Source: Capra hircus (lineage: Eukaryota > Chordata > Mammalia > Artiodactyla > Bovidae). Taken from it: a stretch of DNA of 64,000 bases. Location of the stretch: contig NC_030826.1 in NCBI RefSeq assembly GCF_001704415.2, forward strand, positions 33,599,324-33,663,323, in the 5' to 3' direction. Of the stretch, positions 45,900 to 57,000 are shown piece by piece. A program made the position numbers and the translations under genes. The first letter of the stretch is position 1; each line of letters opens with the position of its first letter. A model generated the notes under the pieces. The model was not told the origin of the DNA and ran no database searches. It saw nothing but the letters and a program-made list of their open reading frames with translations.

Positions 45900-47302
45900 T
45901 TGTGAATCCTAAAAGATGATGCTGTGAAAGTGCTGCACTCAATATGCCAGCAAATTTGGAAAACTCAGCAGTGGCCACAGGACTGGAAAAGGTAAGTTTT
46001 CATTCCAATCCCAAAGAAGGGCAATGCCAAAGAATGCTCAAACTACTGTACAATTGCACTCATCTCACATGCTAGTAAAATAATGCTCAAAATTCTCCAA
46101 GGCTTCAATAGTACATGAACCATGAACTTCCAGATGATCAAGCTGGATTTAGAAAAGCCAGAGGAGCCAGAGAACAAATTGTCAACATATGTTGGATCAT
46201 TGGAAAAGCAAGAGAGTTCCCAGAAAAACATCTGCTTTATTGACTATGCCAAAGCCTTTGACTGGATCACAACAAACTGGAAAATTCTTCAAGAGATGGG
46301 AATACCAGACTACTTGACTTGCCTCCTAATAAACCTGTATGAAGGTCAAAAAGCAACAGTTAGAACTGGACATGAAACAATAGACTAGTTCCAAATTGGG
46401 AAAGGAGTACATCAAGGCTGTATATTGTCACCCTGCTTATTTAACTTATATGCAGAATACATCATGAGAAATGCTGGATTGGATGAAGCACAGGCTGGAT
46501 CTAGATTGCTGGGAGAAATATCAATAACCTCAGATATGTAGATGGTACCACCCTATGGCAGAAAGTGAAGAACTAAAGAGCCTTTTTGTTGAAAGTGAAA
46601 GAGGAAAGTGAAAAGTTGGCTTAAAACTCAACATTCAGAAAACTAAGATCATGGCATCTGGTCTCATCACTTCATGGCAAATAGATGGGGAAACAGTGGC
46701 AGACTTTATTTTGGGGGGGCTCCAAAATCCCTGCAGATGGTGACTGCAGCCATGAAATTAAAAGATGCTTTCTCTGTGGAAGAACAGCTATGACCAACCT
46801 AGACAGCTTATTAAAAAGCAGAGACATTACTTTGCCAACAAAGGTCCATCTAGTCAAAGCTATGGTTTTTCATGTAGCCATGCATGGATTTGAGAGTTGA
46901 ACTATAAAGAAAGCTGAGCACCAAAGAATTGATGCTTGTGAACTGTGATGTTGGAGAAGACTTCTGCGAGTCCCTTGCAGCAAGGAGATCCAACCAGTCA
47001 ATCCTAAAGGAAATCAGTCCTGAATATTCATTAGAAGGACTGATGCTGAAGCTGAAACTCCAATACTCTGGCCATCTGATGCAAAGAACTGACTCATTGG
47101 AAAAGACCCTGATGCTGGGAAAGATTGAAGGCAGGAGGAGAAGGGGACGACAGAGGGTGAAATGGTTGAATGGCATCACCGACTCAATGGACATGAGTCT
47201 GAATAAGCTCCGGGAGTTGGTGATGGACAGAGAGGCCTGGTGTGTTTCAGTCCATGGGGTTGCAAAGAGTCAGACACGACTGAGCGACTGAACTGAACTG
47301 AA
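45900..47302 (+). repeat. BovB LINE, longest copy here
   Basis: About 1.4 kb of ORF2 and the 3' end. It keeps RT-domain pieces (SQKNICFIDYAKAFDWITTN, YEGQKATVRTGHETID) and the C-terminal region, but frameshifts and stops (for example near 46,385, 46,605 and 46,900) break it. Confidence 0.92.
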
Positions 47303-48423
47303 TCTCATGTCTGCTTGTAATAATTTGCACGTCAGCTTTAACTTCTTGTTCCTACTAGAAGCAGCATCCTCCAAAGAACCGTCTAATTTGTTGCTATTGG
47401 AGAGGCAACTTAAGTGAAGTTGATAAAAACATATGTATTAAAAATTGTTAAGAATCTGAGAAACAGTGGACCTGACTATATAAAAATTTACAAGACTTGT
47501 GGGTCCAAAGTATATGTATTGGCTTCAGCTCGTGATGAATGGCCAGCTCACATGCTTATCCCCCTTCCTTCCCAAAATGCCGCAAAAATGTCAGTAAAGG
47601 TGCTATCAGAAATGAAATCCATTAACAACACTGAACATAAATGAGCAGCTGAGCTTCAGGAAGAGGGAAGGACCACAGTAAAGAAGGTTAGGTCCCACCA
47701 GTTCTTTCCAGGGGAGCCCCAGGAGGCAGTGTAAGCGGTGCTGGGGACTCACTTCTGGGTCACAGGCAGCTCAGCCAGACCTCACTGCTGACCACCCCTC
47801 CCTTGAGGTCACTGCACAGAGACTGGGCAAACAGAAAAGCAAAGTGCCAGAGCTCCCTGGTGCTGTGAGCACCTCAGAGCTAAGCCCTTCCCATCCTGGG
47901 GGATGGGAGGTGGGGTGAGCTGTGGGGGAGGGCAGGGCTGCTGCTCTCTGCCCCCTGCCCACAAACCCTAAAGACGTCATGGGACCAAGCCCACCTCTGT
48001 ACTGAGCTGCCCACTGAGCCTTCTTATGTAGTGGAGAGGTCCACTGGAGAAAAATCCACAAACAAAGGGCAGGAAAGCCATGTCAGCCTTTCAGTTTCTA
48101 AATCAACGCATCTTCCTTTTCTTGCCTAACTGCACAGGTTAGAATCTCTAATGTTATTATTGCTGAATATAATATCATTATCATCACGTCAGTCCTCTTC
48201 TGATCTCTCTCATCAATGCCTGAATTCTGCATCCCCACCAGCAGAGCCTCACCCTCTGGAACTCCTAGTATATGCAAAACAGGTCTCCATCTTTCACATA
48301 TTCCAGTTCTACTATTGCTCATTTGTATTTATTGTGGTTAGCCATTTCTCCGCTTCTTACTCCAGTCATGACTATATGATGTATCGTTTTAACATCATAA
48401 CCATTTTAAAGTTCACACTTCAA
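47303..48423. other. Intron-like DNA, nothing recognised
   Basis: No MATE exon or named repeat seen. The GC-rich frame at 47,771-48,061 (minus) has no similarity. Confidence 0.5.
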
Positions 48424-48510
48424 GACTTCCCTGGTGGTCCAGTGGCTAAGACTCCACACTCCCAGTGTGGGGGCGGGGAGGGGTGGGGGGCCCAGGTTCA
48501 CAGCGTCAGG
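48424..48510 (+). repeat. CHR-type SINE fragment
   Basis: GACTTCCCTGGTGGTCCAGT with a short diverged body. Confidence 0.75.
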
Positions 48511-49629
48511 GCAAAAGCTCCGAGACACCTCTGCCTTCCAGGAAGAGAGAAAGACGAAGCATGTCAATCTCTCAGAGTTTTATATTGAATACAAAGTCAC
48601 ACGTGAGCCTTTTTTGGAAGTATATTTATAAACCAACTCAAATGCTTTGTGGAACAAGGTGGGTATATAGAAATGTTCTCTTATCTTAAAACCACTCTTG
48701 TAAAATCCTGTCATATTCAGAATTTTCTCACAAGGTAAAAAAAGAAAAAATGTTAACTGTGTCTGGCTTTCAGAAATAGTTTTCTCAAAATGAGCCTACT
48801 CTCTCCCTAGCAATTCGCTATCTTGCCACTCACTGCCCAAGGGAGGACGGGCACAGAAACCCCTTATCTGAGACCGTGTCCACAGAAACGCCTGCCTTTG
48901 CAACATACCCGCTTCCCACATGCTCTTTTCAGGCCTATCTGTATAATTTTAGGTTTGTATTTACTGCGTTACTGAGATGTAGTGTAGACTCTCTGTCAAG
49001 GGATGTAAGTGGACAGAGGCCAGAGGGGAGTTGACAGGAGACAAGTTTATACAAAAAATGAGACCTGGAGACCTTTATCACAATTCAGCAGGACTAGTTA
49101 AAGGGAAGGGGCTGGAGGAGAGAGGACGGTTCTGTGCCCAGGTCTCAAAAGAGGATAGTGATGGTCCAGGTGGCAGTTCTGAAGGAAGAGGAAGGAGGGG
49201 TGGTTAGGACTGGCCCTGGGTTCTGGGAGGGGACCAAGCGGGGGGCTGCAGAGGAAGGAAGGGTGAAGGGATCAGGGCACAGCAAACCCTGTGAGGGCAG
49301 AGGCCATGAGACACAGGTGTGAGGACCAGACAGGGCTCCAGGGATAAAAGGAGGTGAGTGTAGGTGTAAAGTTCAAAGCTTCTACTGTGGGTGCAAGTGG
49401 AGGGCTGGGAATGTGCAGGGTGGGGGACCCAAACTGGATTTGGGGGTTCTGGAAGCCAGTGAGATGGAGAGAGGTGGACCAACACAGCCAAGGAGACAGG
49501 CACTCGGGTCCTGAGGGTGTCTGAGCATAGAAGAGGCCACCCAGAGATCATCAACGAGGAAAAATATAGGATGGTGTACTGGATGGACTGTCCAAAATGG
49601 ACGCCGGGAAAGGGGAGTCCACGTGCAAA
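48511..49629. other. Intron-like DNA, nothing recognised
   Basis: A purine-rich stretch at 49,085-49,330 (GGAGGAGAGAGGACGG-type). No exon seen. Confidence 0.5.
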
Positions 49630-49885
49630 AGAATGAAACTGGACCCCTATGTATCACCACACATACAATCAACTTACAGTGGGTGAAAGAGCTGAAACCA
49701 TAAAACTGGAAGAAAACTTGGGCCGTAAGGGTTTTGGGATCTGACACCAAAATCAAAGGCACCGGGTAAAAATAACCAGGACTCCATAAAACTAAAAGCT
49801 TCTGCACAGCAAAGGAACCATCAACAAAATGAAAAGGTAACCCACCAAATGGGTTCACAATAACAGACCTGAAAATAAAACGTCT
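49630..49885 (+). repeat. L1 ORF2 fragment
   Basis: GAATGAAACTGGACCCCTAT, GGAAGAAAACTTGGGCCGTA and CTTCTGCACAGCAAAGGAAC. Confidence 0.8.
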
Positions 49886-50086
49886 GATTCCATGCACCAA
49901 GGTTGTCACGATTCAGGGCTGTACACCCATCTAAACGGGGACAGAAGGGGCATTTTCTGAGACTGGGAAAGACCACCTGCCATCACCAGCAGGAGTTTCT
50001 CACCTTTGAAGGCCTTGATGAAATGCAGGAGACAGGCAGCTGTCCATGACTTCACCAGCAAAAAAGCAGGGATGTCATGGTGGTTT

Positions 50087-50205
50087 CTTGGTTTTGGCCA
50101 TGCCACTTAGCTTGTGAGATTTTAGTTCCCCAACCAGGGATTGAACCCATGCCCTCTGTAGTGAAAGGGCAGAGTCCTAATCACTGGACCACCAGGGAAC
50201 TCTCC
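50087..50205 (-). repeat. CHR-type SINE
   Basis: CCCCAACCAGGGATTGAACC to CACTGGACCACCAGGGAACT. Confidence 0.9.
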
Positions 50206-50287
50206 AAAATGCAGGTCTTCAGAGAAGGTATAATTTCAATCCATGGGAGACACTTTACTATGAGGCTGAAATAGTGTGGCCTTAGTG

Positions 50288-50472
50288 AACTGGCAGGAGG
50301 AGAAGGGGACAACAGAGGATGAGATGGTTGGATGGCATCACCAACTCAATGCACATGAGTTTGGGTAAACTCTGGGAGCTGGTGATGGACAGGGAGGCCT
50401 GGCATGCTGAGGTTCATGGGGTCTCAAAGAGTCCCACATGACTGAGCAACCGAACTGAGCTGAACTGAGTGA
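50288..50472 (+). repeat. BovB LINE 3' terminal fragment
   Basis: GGCAGGAGGAGAAGGGGACA to GACTGAGCAACCGAACTGAG. Confidence 0.9.
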
Positions 50473-50617
50473 ACTAATTCTAACTAATGGCAGCCAGCCT
50501 AGATGTAGATAAGTTACCTAGTTTAACTTCATAATAAAGGGGGAAATGTGGTTCTTCATGTTCTACCTGCAGAGTTGTCTCATGGCTACAGATTTCTTGC
50601 ATAATTAGAGGTGGGTC

Positions 50618-50740
50618 CCTTGGCAACCCACTCCAGGACTCTGGCCTGGAAAATTCCATGGACTGTGGAGCCTGGTGGGCTACAGGCCATGGGGTCGCAA
50701 AGAGTCAGACAGGACTGAGCAACTTCACTTTCACTTTCCC
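50618..50740 (+). repeat. Bov-tA SINE, 5' truncated
   Basis: GGCAACCCACTCCAGGACTC to ACTGAGCAACTTCACTTTCA. Confidence 0.88.
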
Positions 50741-50903
50741 CTGGGGCTGGTTTGAGAGTAAGGAAAACACCTTTCCTAAGCAGTCCATAGGATCTCTTTC
50801 TAAATCTGATGATGAGGTAATGGCACCCTCGGGGCAAGCTCTGACTCCATAAAGGTGCAAGTGCCAGACAAGACCATTTAAATTCCAGGTTTTTCCTTCT
50901 CCT

Positions 50904-50973
50904 CAGTCCTAATGAAAGTGTAGCCTATCAGGCTCCTCCGTCCATGGGATTTTCCAGGCAGTCCTAATGAAAG
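50904..50973. repeat. 40-bp SINE scrap between 15-bp direct repeats
   Basis: CAGTCCTAATGAAAG occurs at 50,904-50,918 and 50,959-50,973. The 40 bp between is an internal Bov-tA piece (reverse), with neither SINE end. It ends 17 bp from the exon 2 donor of the MATE copy. Confidence 0.9.
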
Positions 50974-50989
50974 GAATGTAAAAACCTAC

Positions 50990-51071
50990 CGAGACAGCTC
51001 CACCTTGCCCAGGTGTCCGCGGAACACCGCGCTCACTGTGCTGATGAGAAACAGGAGCAGCCGGCGGGGAA
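50990..51071 (-). pseudogene. MATE-copy exon 2
   Basis: Acceptor CGCCCACCAG|TTCCCC and donor CTCG|gtaggt enclose 82 nt reading FPRRLLLFLISTVSAVFRGH then LGKVELS. This matches FLVQLMVFLISFISSVFCGH then LGKLEL of human MATE1. The conserved cysteine (human Cys63) is Arg here. Confidence 0.85.
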
Positions 51072-51315
51072 CTGGTGGGCGAGGGCGGAGGCAGCGCGTT
51101 ACACCGGCCCCCGGGCCCAGAGGGAGCCGGACCCTGTCCACGGGCCGGACAACGGAGGCGGGAGGACATGGGGGGGCCGCGGGGGAACAAGGGGTGCCCG
51201 CGGGGAGGGACCATGGGATGAAGGACCACGTGTGACCGCGGAATGAGGGACAGCGGAGGACACGGGGTAACCGCGAAGACGGGAACCGCGGGGCTGGGGG
51301 CGGGCTGCTCACTCA

Positions 51316-51397
51316 CCACAGGGCCCACGAGTGCCGCCAGTCTCGGCCCCACGTCCCCACGTCGGGCGGCAGAGGTCCTCTCAGGGCCTGCAGGCAT
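51316..51397 (-). pseudogene. MATE-copy exon 1
   Basis: An ATG at 51,397 opens MPAGPERTSAARRGD and runs to RLAALVGPV, followed by the donor GTG|gtgagt. RLAALVGPV aligns with RALLVLAGPA at the end of human SLC47A1 exon 1, and phase 0 joins exon 2. The Kozak context is weak (C at -3), so the start is tentative. Confidence 0.6.
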
Positions 51398-51720
51398 TCG
51401 TGCCAGCGGGGGTCTGGATGGCAGAGGGGGCAGGGGTGATCATGCTGGCACCAGCGGGGCCTGAGCTCAGGCGCGTTGGTTTGCCCAGGGAGCGCGTGGG
51501 AGGCGAGGCGGGGCAGGGGGGTCGGGTGAGGAGGGGGCTCCACCTCCCGCCGCCGCGGCCGACCGGGGCTGGGGGAACCCTTGCAGTTCCGTGACCCCCG
51601 GGGCTCGGTGGAGGGGCGGCCTTCGTAGGGGCGCGTGGGAAAAGTACTGGAAGAGAGGAGGCCTGGCGTCAGCATTACCCCGCCCCCCACCGAGTCAAAG
51701 CATTTTCTCCTGGGCTTGCC

Positions 51721-52299
51721 CTCCCCAGGTGCCAGCAGTTTGCAGCTCATTGGACTTGGCGGCTGCTGAGAAATCTAGGGCGCGGGGTGGGGAGGGCACG
51801 ACGAACCGGGACGAGGACATTGCTGGGGCCCCATCGCGAGGGCCCCCTTGGGTGCAGCCTTCGTCTGGAAGATGGCCTTCCACTTTCTGACCCAAGAGGA
51901 ACGAGGGCCTTAAGAGAACTCCCCCATCCCACACCAACACACACCGAAAACCTCCTGCGCGGTGTCTTCACTCAAGAGGCGCTCACTTTTCTTCTTTCCT
52001 GGTTACCTGGTCTTTCCCAGCAAAGGCCAGGTCTGGCTGTTGGTCCCCATCCCGCAGGCAGGGAACTTAGTAGGTCCTGAGGCTTGCTTGGCTGGCATCG
52101 CATCTTCCCCCACCCCAAGCTTCACCCCTTAATCCACGGCCTCTGTGGACCGTCCTCCTGCCGGTTAAGTTAGGAGTGATGGGGTTTTCATGACTCCAAG
52201 ACTTTCCAAACAATCCCCAAAGTCAAGGAGAAGGGCATGTTCATTAAAATCTCATCTTTTTGAGATGGGTCCACCCGGAATCTTCTGGATATACGCAAG
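51721..52299. other. Intergenic between MATE copy and SLC47A1
   Basis: GC-rich shoulder of the CpG island, then ordinary sequence. No gene recognised. Confidence 0.5.
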
Positions 52300-52513
52300 T
52301 AAAGTAAGTGTTAGTCTCCCAGTCATGCCTGACTCTTTGCTACCCCATGGACTGCAGCCCACCAGACTCTTCTGTCCATGAGATTTTCCAGGCAAGAGTA
52401 CTGGAGTGGGTTGCCATTTCCTTCTCCAGATGATCTTCCCGACCCAGGGATCGAACCCAGGTTTCCTGCACTGCAGGCAGATTCTTTACCGACTGAGCTA
52501 CAAGGGAAGCCAG
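52300..52513 (-). repeat. Bov-tA SINE
   Basis: AGTGTTAGTCTCCCAGTCAT to GAGCTACAAGGGAAGCC. Confidence 0.9.
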
Positions 52514-52579
52514 CCAATAAAAGCCTGTGCCTTTTCTAAGATGAGAACCACCCAAACAATAGGGCCTGTCCAGGATGCA

Positions 52580-52795
52580 GTGTAGTCACTTAGTCCTGTC
52601 CAACTCTTTGAGACCCCATGGGCTGTAGCCTGCCATGCTCCAATGTCCATGGAATTCTTTAGGCAAGAATACTGGAGTGGACTGCCATTTCCTTCTCCAA
52701 GGAATCCCACCATTGGGATCCCAGCCAGGGATCGAACCAGGTCTCCTGCATTTCGGGCAGAGTCTTTACTGTCTGAGCCACAAAGGAAGCCCTTC
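52580..52795 (-). repeat. Bov-tA SINE
   Basis: GTGTAGTCACTTAGTCCTGT to GAGCCACAAAGGAAGCCC. Confidence 0.9.
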
Positions 52796-52977
52796 TGGGA
52801 TGTAACCTTCCCCTCTCCTAGAACACTCTTCATTTTTGCTGCTTTTCAGCTTTTTCAGCCCTTCTCTCTGTCAACATGGGAAAGGGTCTGATTTCTCCCT
52901 CCAGTTTGCCTGAATTAGCTTTTTGAACCCTGTATGTCTGTCGGTTGTCCACCACTTTAGAAAAACCAAGTGCTGGG

Positions 52978-53235
52978 ACTACCCTGGTGGTCCAGTGGTT
53001 CAGAATCTACCTGCCAATGCAGGGGACACGGGTTCAATCCTTGGTCTGAGAGGATCCCACATGTCTTGGGGCAACTAACCCCAAGTACCTCAGCTACTGA
53101 AGTCTGTGTGCCCTAGAGCCCGTGCTCCACAACAAGAGAAACTGCCGCAGTGAGTAGCCCCGCAACCAGAGTAGACCCCACTCACCGCAGCTAAGCCTGA
53201 GCAGCAACAAAGACCCAGCACAGCTAATAAAGAAA
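52978..53235 (+). repeat. CHR-2 SINE
   Basis: GACTACCCTGGTGGTCCAGT to CAACAAAGACCCAGCACAGC. Confidence 0.9.
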
Positions 53236-53856
53236 TACAAAAACAAAGTGCAGGTCCCTCATTTCCCTCCCCGCTGCCTCCCCCTACCCCCGCCACAACA
53301 TATGGGTCCAAACCAATGATCAGATAGGCCCTGGATACGAGGCAAGCTAACTGATGCCACCTGACTCCTTTCTTCTCGGTCATCTGTCTTCTCCCCTATT
53401 AGTTTCTTAAGCCCATCCACCGCCCTTGGTACCTGAGATCTGAAGTCCAAAGGAATATTAACAAAGATCGTTTCCCACTGAATAATAATCTAAGGCATGA
53501 GGAAGATATATTGTAAAATATATTTTAAATAATTCAAATAGTAAGAATCTTTAAGTGCTTAGTATATAGGTTTGTAGCTTAAGAAACAGTAAGCAGAAGA
53601 AACGTCAAAGTCCTACATGATGCAGCCAGTACACAGTGGTCCTTGGTGGAAAGGATGGTGGGTGTAATCTCCCCAATGTTGTCTTGGACTCGCGCATACT
53701 TTTTACCTTCGTTCGTTTTCTTCATCAGAAATGTATCTTGGAACTGTCAGTTCTTGGCATCCATGAGCACAGCTTAGTAACATTTGGGCCAATGAATTTC
53801 TGTTTGTTTAAGCTCAGAAGCATCCCTTGGCCTGACTTTCTCTCTCTCTTGCCATA
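53236..53856 (-). other. SLC47A1 3' UTR and downstream
   Basis: Follows the SLC47A1 stop codon. No canonical AATAAA was seen on the minus strand in this stretch, so the transcript end is not placed. Confidence 0.5.
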
Positions 53857-54083
53857 TCATGGAACTCGGACATAGACTTTCACTAAAATCCCCACCAGTA
53901 AGATGACAAGGACAGCCAGGAGCAGGAGCCCCCGCCGCAGCACCAGCTGTCTCCCGGACAACCTCCATGCGGCCCTGGGATGAACTTCGAGATACTCTTC
54001 TTGGCGCATCTGCTGATCCGACTGAGTCTCCTCTTTCTGTCCAACATCTCTTATCAACATTCCTCCACGATTTTCAGGGCCCA
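53857..54083 (-). CDS. SLC47A1: SLC47A1 last coding exon
   Basis: CCCTCCAG|TGGGCC to TGA at 53,857-53,859, 227 nt. Encodes the ETQSDQQMRQEE linker, LVLRRG and the final helix ending KVYVRVP. Confidence 0.95.
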
Positions 54084-57000
54084 CTGGAGGGGAAAATGAA
54101 CTCAGCACCTTAAAAGGATATTTTTCATCTGTATAAAAGGAAAAGCACGGATGCAGTACCAGCTGGGAGAATGATAATTCGGGAAGCAGTTGCTTCCTGA
54201 CCATGGAGAATAAAGAAAATCCTGACTCAGGTGTTGTCCACGAACCCACAGACACTGACTAGATCCTGCTGGGGTCAGCAGGGGCTCTGCCCCATTGCGT
54301 ACAAAGCCAAGTAAGGTAGCTCTTTAGGTTAAGAGTTTTTGTTGTTGTTTAGCTGCTAAGTCATGTCTGGCTCTTTGCAACCCCATGGACTATAGCCTGC
54401 CAGGCTCCTCTGTCCATGGGATTTTCCAGGCAAGAATACTGGAGTGGGTTGCCATTTCCACCTCCAGGGGATCTTCCCAACCCAGGGATCAAACCTCCTG
54501 CACTGGCAGGTGGATTCTTTACCACTGGGCCACCAGGGAAGCCCTAGTTTAACAGGCGTTAGGGGAAATGTTCAAGGGGCCAGCACCCATCAAACTAGCA
54601 TCTCAGAAAGAAAATAAGGTCATTGAAGGAAAGGATGACCTCAGAGGTGATTCAAAAGTGTTCACAGCACGTTGGCGGGGGAGATGCAAGCCTTCCCATT
54701 AGAGGACCCTCAAAGAACCAGGCAGGATAGTGACCCAGACCTAGATTTAGTCTCATGATACTTCAGAAGAGGAACAGTAAGGAAAATACCCTAAATGCTT
54801 GCACCAGTACTGAATTGATCACCTGCAACTCTTAATCATCTATGGCAGCATGTGAGTCAGCAATTAAAGCAAACAAACATCAACTGTTGACCTGAAACTG
54901 GATGTTCCCTATCGTTTGTTTCTGAGGCATTATTTCCCTATTTAAATGGGAGCTCAGCACAGCAAATCTAGTTGTGAACACCTAGAGGGCCCTTTCCAAG
55001 AGCAGAGACAGATGTATCATACCTGGGCAAAGCGGGTCCTGAGGGAGCGTGGCCGTGCCGTTCCCGGCCATTCTTCGCTTCAGATTGGCGTGTTCCTGAG
55101 CCTAAGAGAGGAGACGCGTCAGTCCACAGGCTCCATCACAGTGCAGCCACACGCCTGGCCTGACCCTCGTTGCAGAAAAACCCAGCCATTTTCTCTCACT
55201 GACAGGTAACACAGGAGCCTCTCCAGTTAACAAGCATGGAATCCTCTTTTCTAATGATTGACGTGGGGCCAGTGCATGGGGAAGGTTGGCTGGAAAAAAG
55301 ACGAGGCAAGTCGGGGACCAACTGTAGGATTCTCCCTTCCCCTTCCTTCATTTGTTTTCTCTATCACCTACTTAACATGCTGCCCTGATCCTAGAAAGTT
55401 GATAGAGAAAGATGCCCACGGGTATCTTAATGAAACTTTGTTGTTCAGTGGGTGTCATGTCTGACTTTGCAACCCCGTTGTCCTATTGCAGCCAGACAAA
55501 CAGGATATAGTTGCTGGCACCCCACCTTTCTCTCCAGTTCTAAATCTTGTCCTGAAATGGGCTGTTCAGGAGCAAGGCGGAAGTCTAACATAGGACCCAG
55601 GGAGGAAAAGACCCTCTGTTTTTCTACTGAATGAATAAACAAAGGGGAAAAGATGTCCTTCACACCTGAGTTAATAAGCTCAGTTAAAACAGCAATGATA
55701 TATACTCAATATTTTGTATTAGGGAAGAGAATCTGAAAAAGAAAAGGGGCTTCCTTGGTGGTCATGGTTAGGATGTTGCACTTCCACTGCACAGGGTATG
55801 GGTTCAATCCCTGGTCAGGGAACTAAGATCCCACATGCCATGTGGTGTGGACAAAAAATAAAAATACTTTTCGGACTGAAAGAGTATATATATATATATA
55901 TCTGTCTGTGTGTGTATAAATGTGTCACTGTGCTGTACACCTGAAACTCACATGACCTTGTAAATCAACTATACTTCAATAAAATAAAACAATGATAAAA
56001 AGGTAGCATTTATAATAATAATAAAAACTTCCAAAATAAGGCAAAGAAAGGCGAAGCTCGTTCTGTGTGTTTTCCAGGGCAGGACAGCAGCGTCTATGGT
56101 TACCTGCTGGCAGGCTTCTTTCCAGTTTAGCCGGGCAATGAAGCCGAGAAAACATGCAGCCTGAGAGATGGTACAGATGGTGATTCCTGACCACAGACCT
56201 GGAGGTGGGGATCATTAACAGAAGTTAACTCGGTGGAAAGCCAGCTGCCCTGGGGAGTGTGTTTCTCCTAAATCAATTCTGAGAATCTGTTCTTACGGCA
56301 GAGGAGGGGCCCACAGTGAGCCAGAAACCTCCACCCTGCTCACTCTTGGTTTCCAGGAGGTTCCAGGAAGCCCAGAACCCTGAGGCCACTCCTGGGTCTG
56401 TGGATCTCAGAACAAATATCTGGAGGCTGTTTTTGGCCTTTGTGACCATAATGCTTGGCTATTAGGAAAAGTGAATATTTCAGGACAAAGTGCTTTCTAA
56501 CAGCACCTCCAGACTCCCAATACCTTGTACCATCTTCCTCAACCAAGCGGACTCTACAAACTCTGCCACTCTACAACTGCAGACACCAGGAATTCCCTGG
56601 CAGTTCAGGTGCTAAGACTCCGCGCTTTCACCCAAAAACCCTGCCCCAGACACTCACACAGAACCCAGAGGGGAACCTGAGTGACGAGGGTTCTGGCCAA
56701 GAGTGAACCCACAGCAGAGTCAGAAACTCCAAGCTGTGAGAGACTAAATATCCAAGCTGACGGTGGTCTCAGTTGTCAGACCTTATACAAAAATAGATAT
56801 CTGATCCACAATCTAAAGCAACCTGTCTAGGAAGCCAACCCCTTACCCATAACTGACAGCAGAGAAGCCAGTCTGCTTCACGTCAGACTCCTGAGAGGCC
56901 AGATCATTCTTTAGGGATAAGCTAAATAGTTTCTGCAATAACTGACGCAGAATATCCAAGCTTTGACCTGTAACTAACAGCCTCCCTAATTTCTGTCCTG

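Larger units (their letters stand above)
33051..51397 (-). pseudogene. SLC47A (MATE) family copy, decayed
   Basis: MATE proteins export organic cations by proton exchange. Pieces of one lie in order on this strand: exon 1 (51,316-51,397) and exon 2 (50,990-51,071) in a CpG island, then the VPPGLSVVASVQVGNTLGAG exon (44,383-44,488), the RDIISLVSQV exon (41,597-41,666), the GLWSGLTVF exon (34,444-34,529) and a C-terminal helix relic (33,051-33,144). Splice phases agree with SLC47A1. Signs of decay: the exons that should lie between exon 2 and 44.4 kb, the 76-nt exon and the 133-nt exon are not found; the 41.6-kb donor is CT; the last exon is frameshifted; and the FCGHLG cysteine is Arg. It lies 2.5 kb downstream of SLC47A1 on the same strand, which suggests tandem duplication. 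A short truncated transcript from the CpG island remains possible. Confidence 0.75.
50980..51720. promoter_or_regulatory. CpG island at the 5' end of the MATE copy
   Basis: Dense CpG and GC-rich sequence spans exons 1-2 and about 300 bp upstream. Retained CpGs imply germline hypomethylation, so a promoter may still be active although the gene body is broken. It also explains the many long overlapping open frames here. Confidence 0.7.

Noticed and set aside
49980..50060. Minus-strand open stretch ending in AAAG|gtgaga as a MATE exon
   Set aside because: A donor-like site is present but the translation does not resemble any MATE segment.
50909..51750. Long overlapping frames in the 51-kb CpG island
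   Set aside because: Only the short parts matching MATE exons 1 and 2 with splice sites are supported. The rest are GC-driven read-through into introns.
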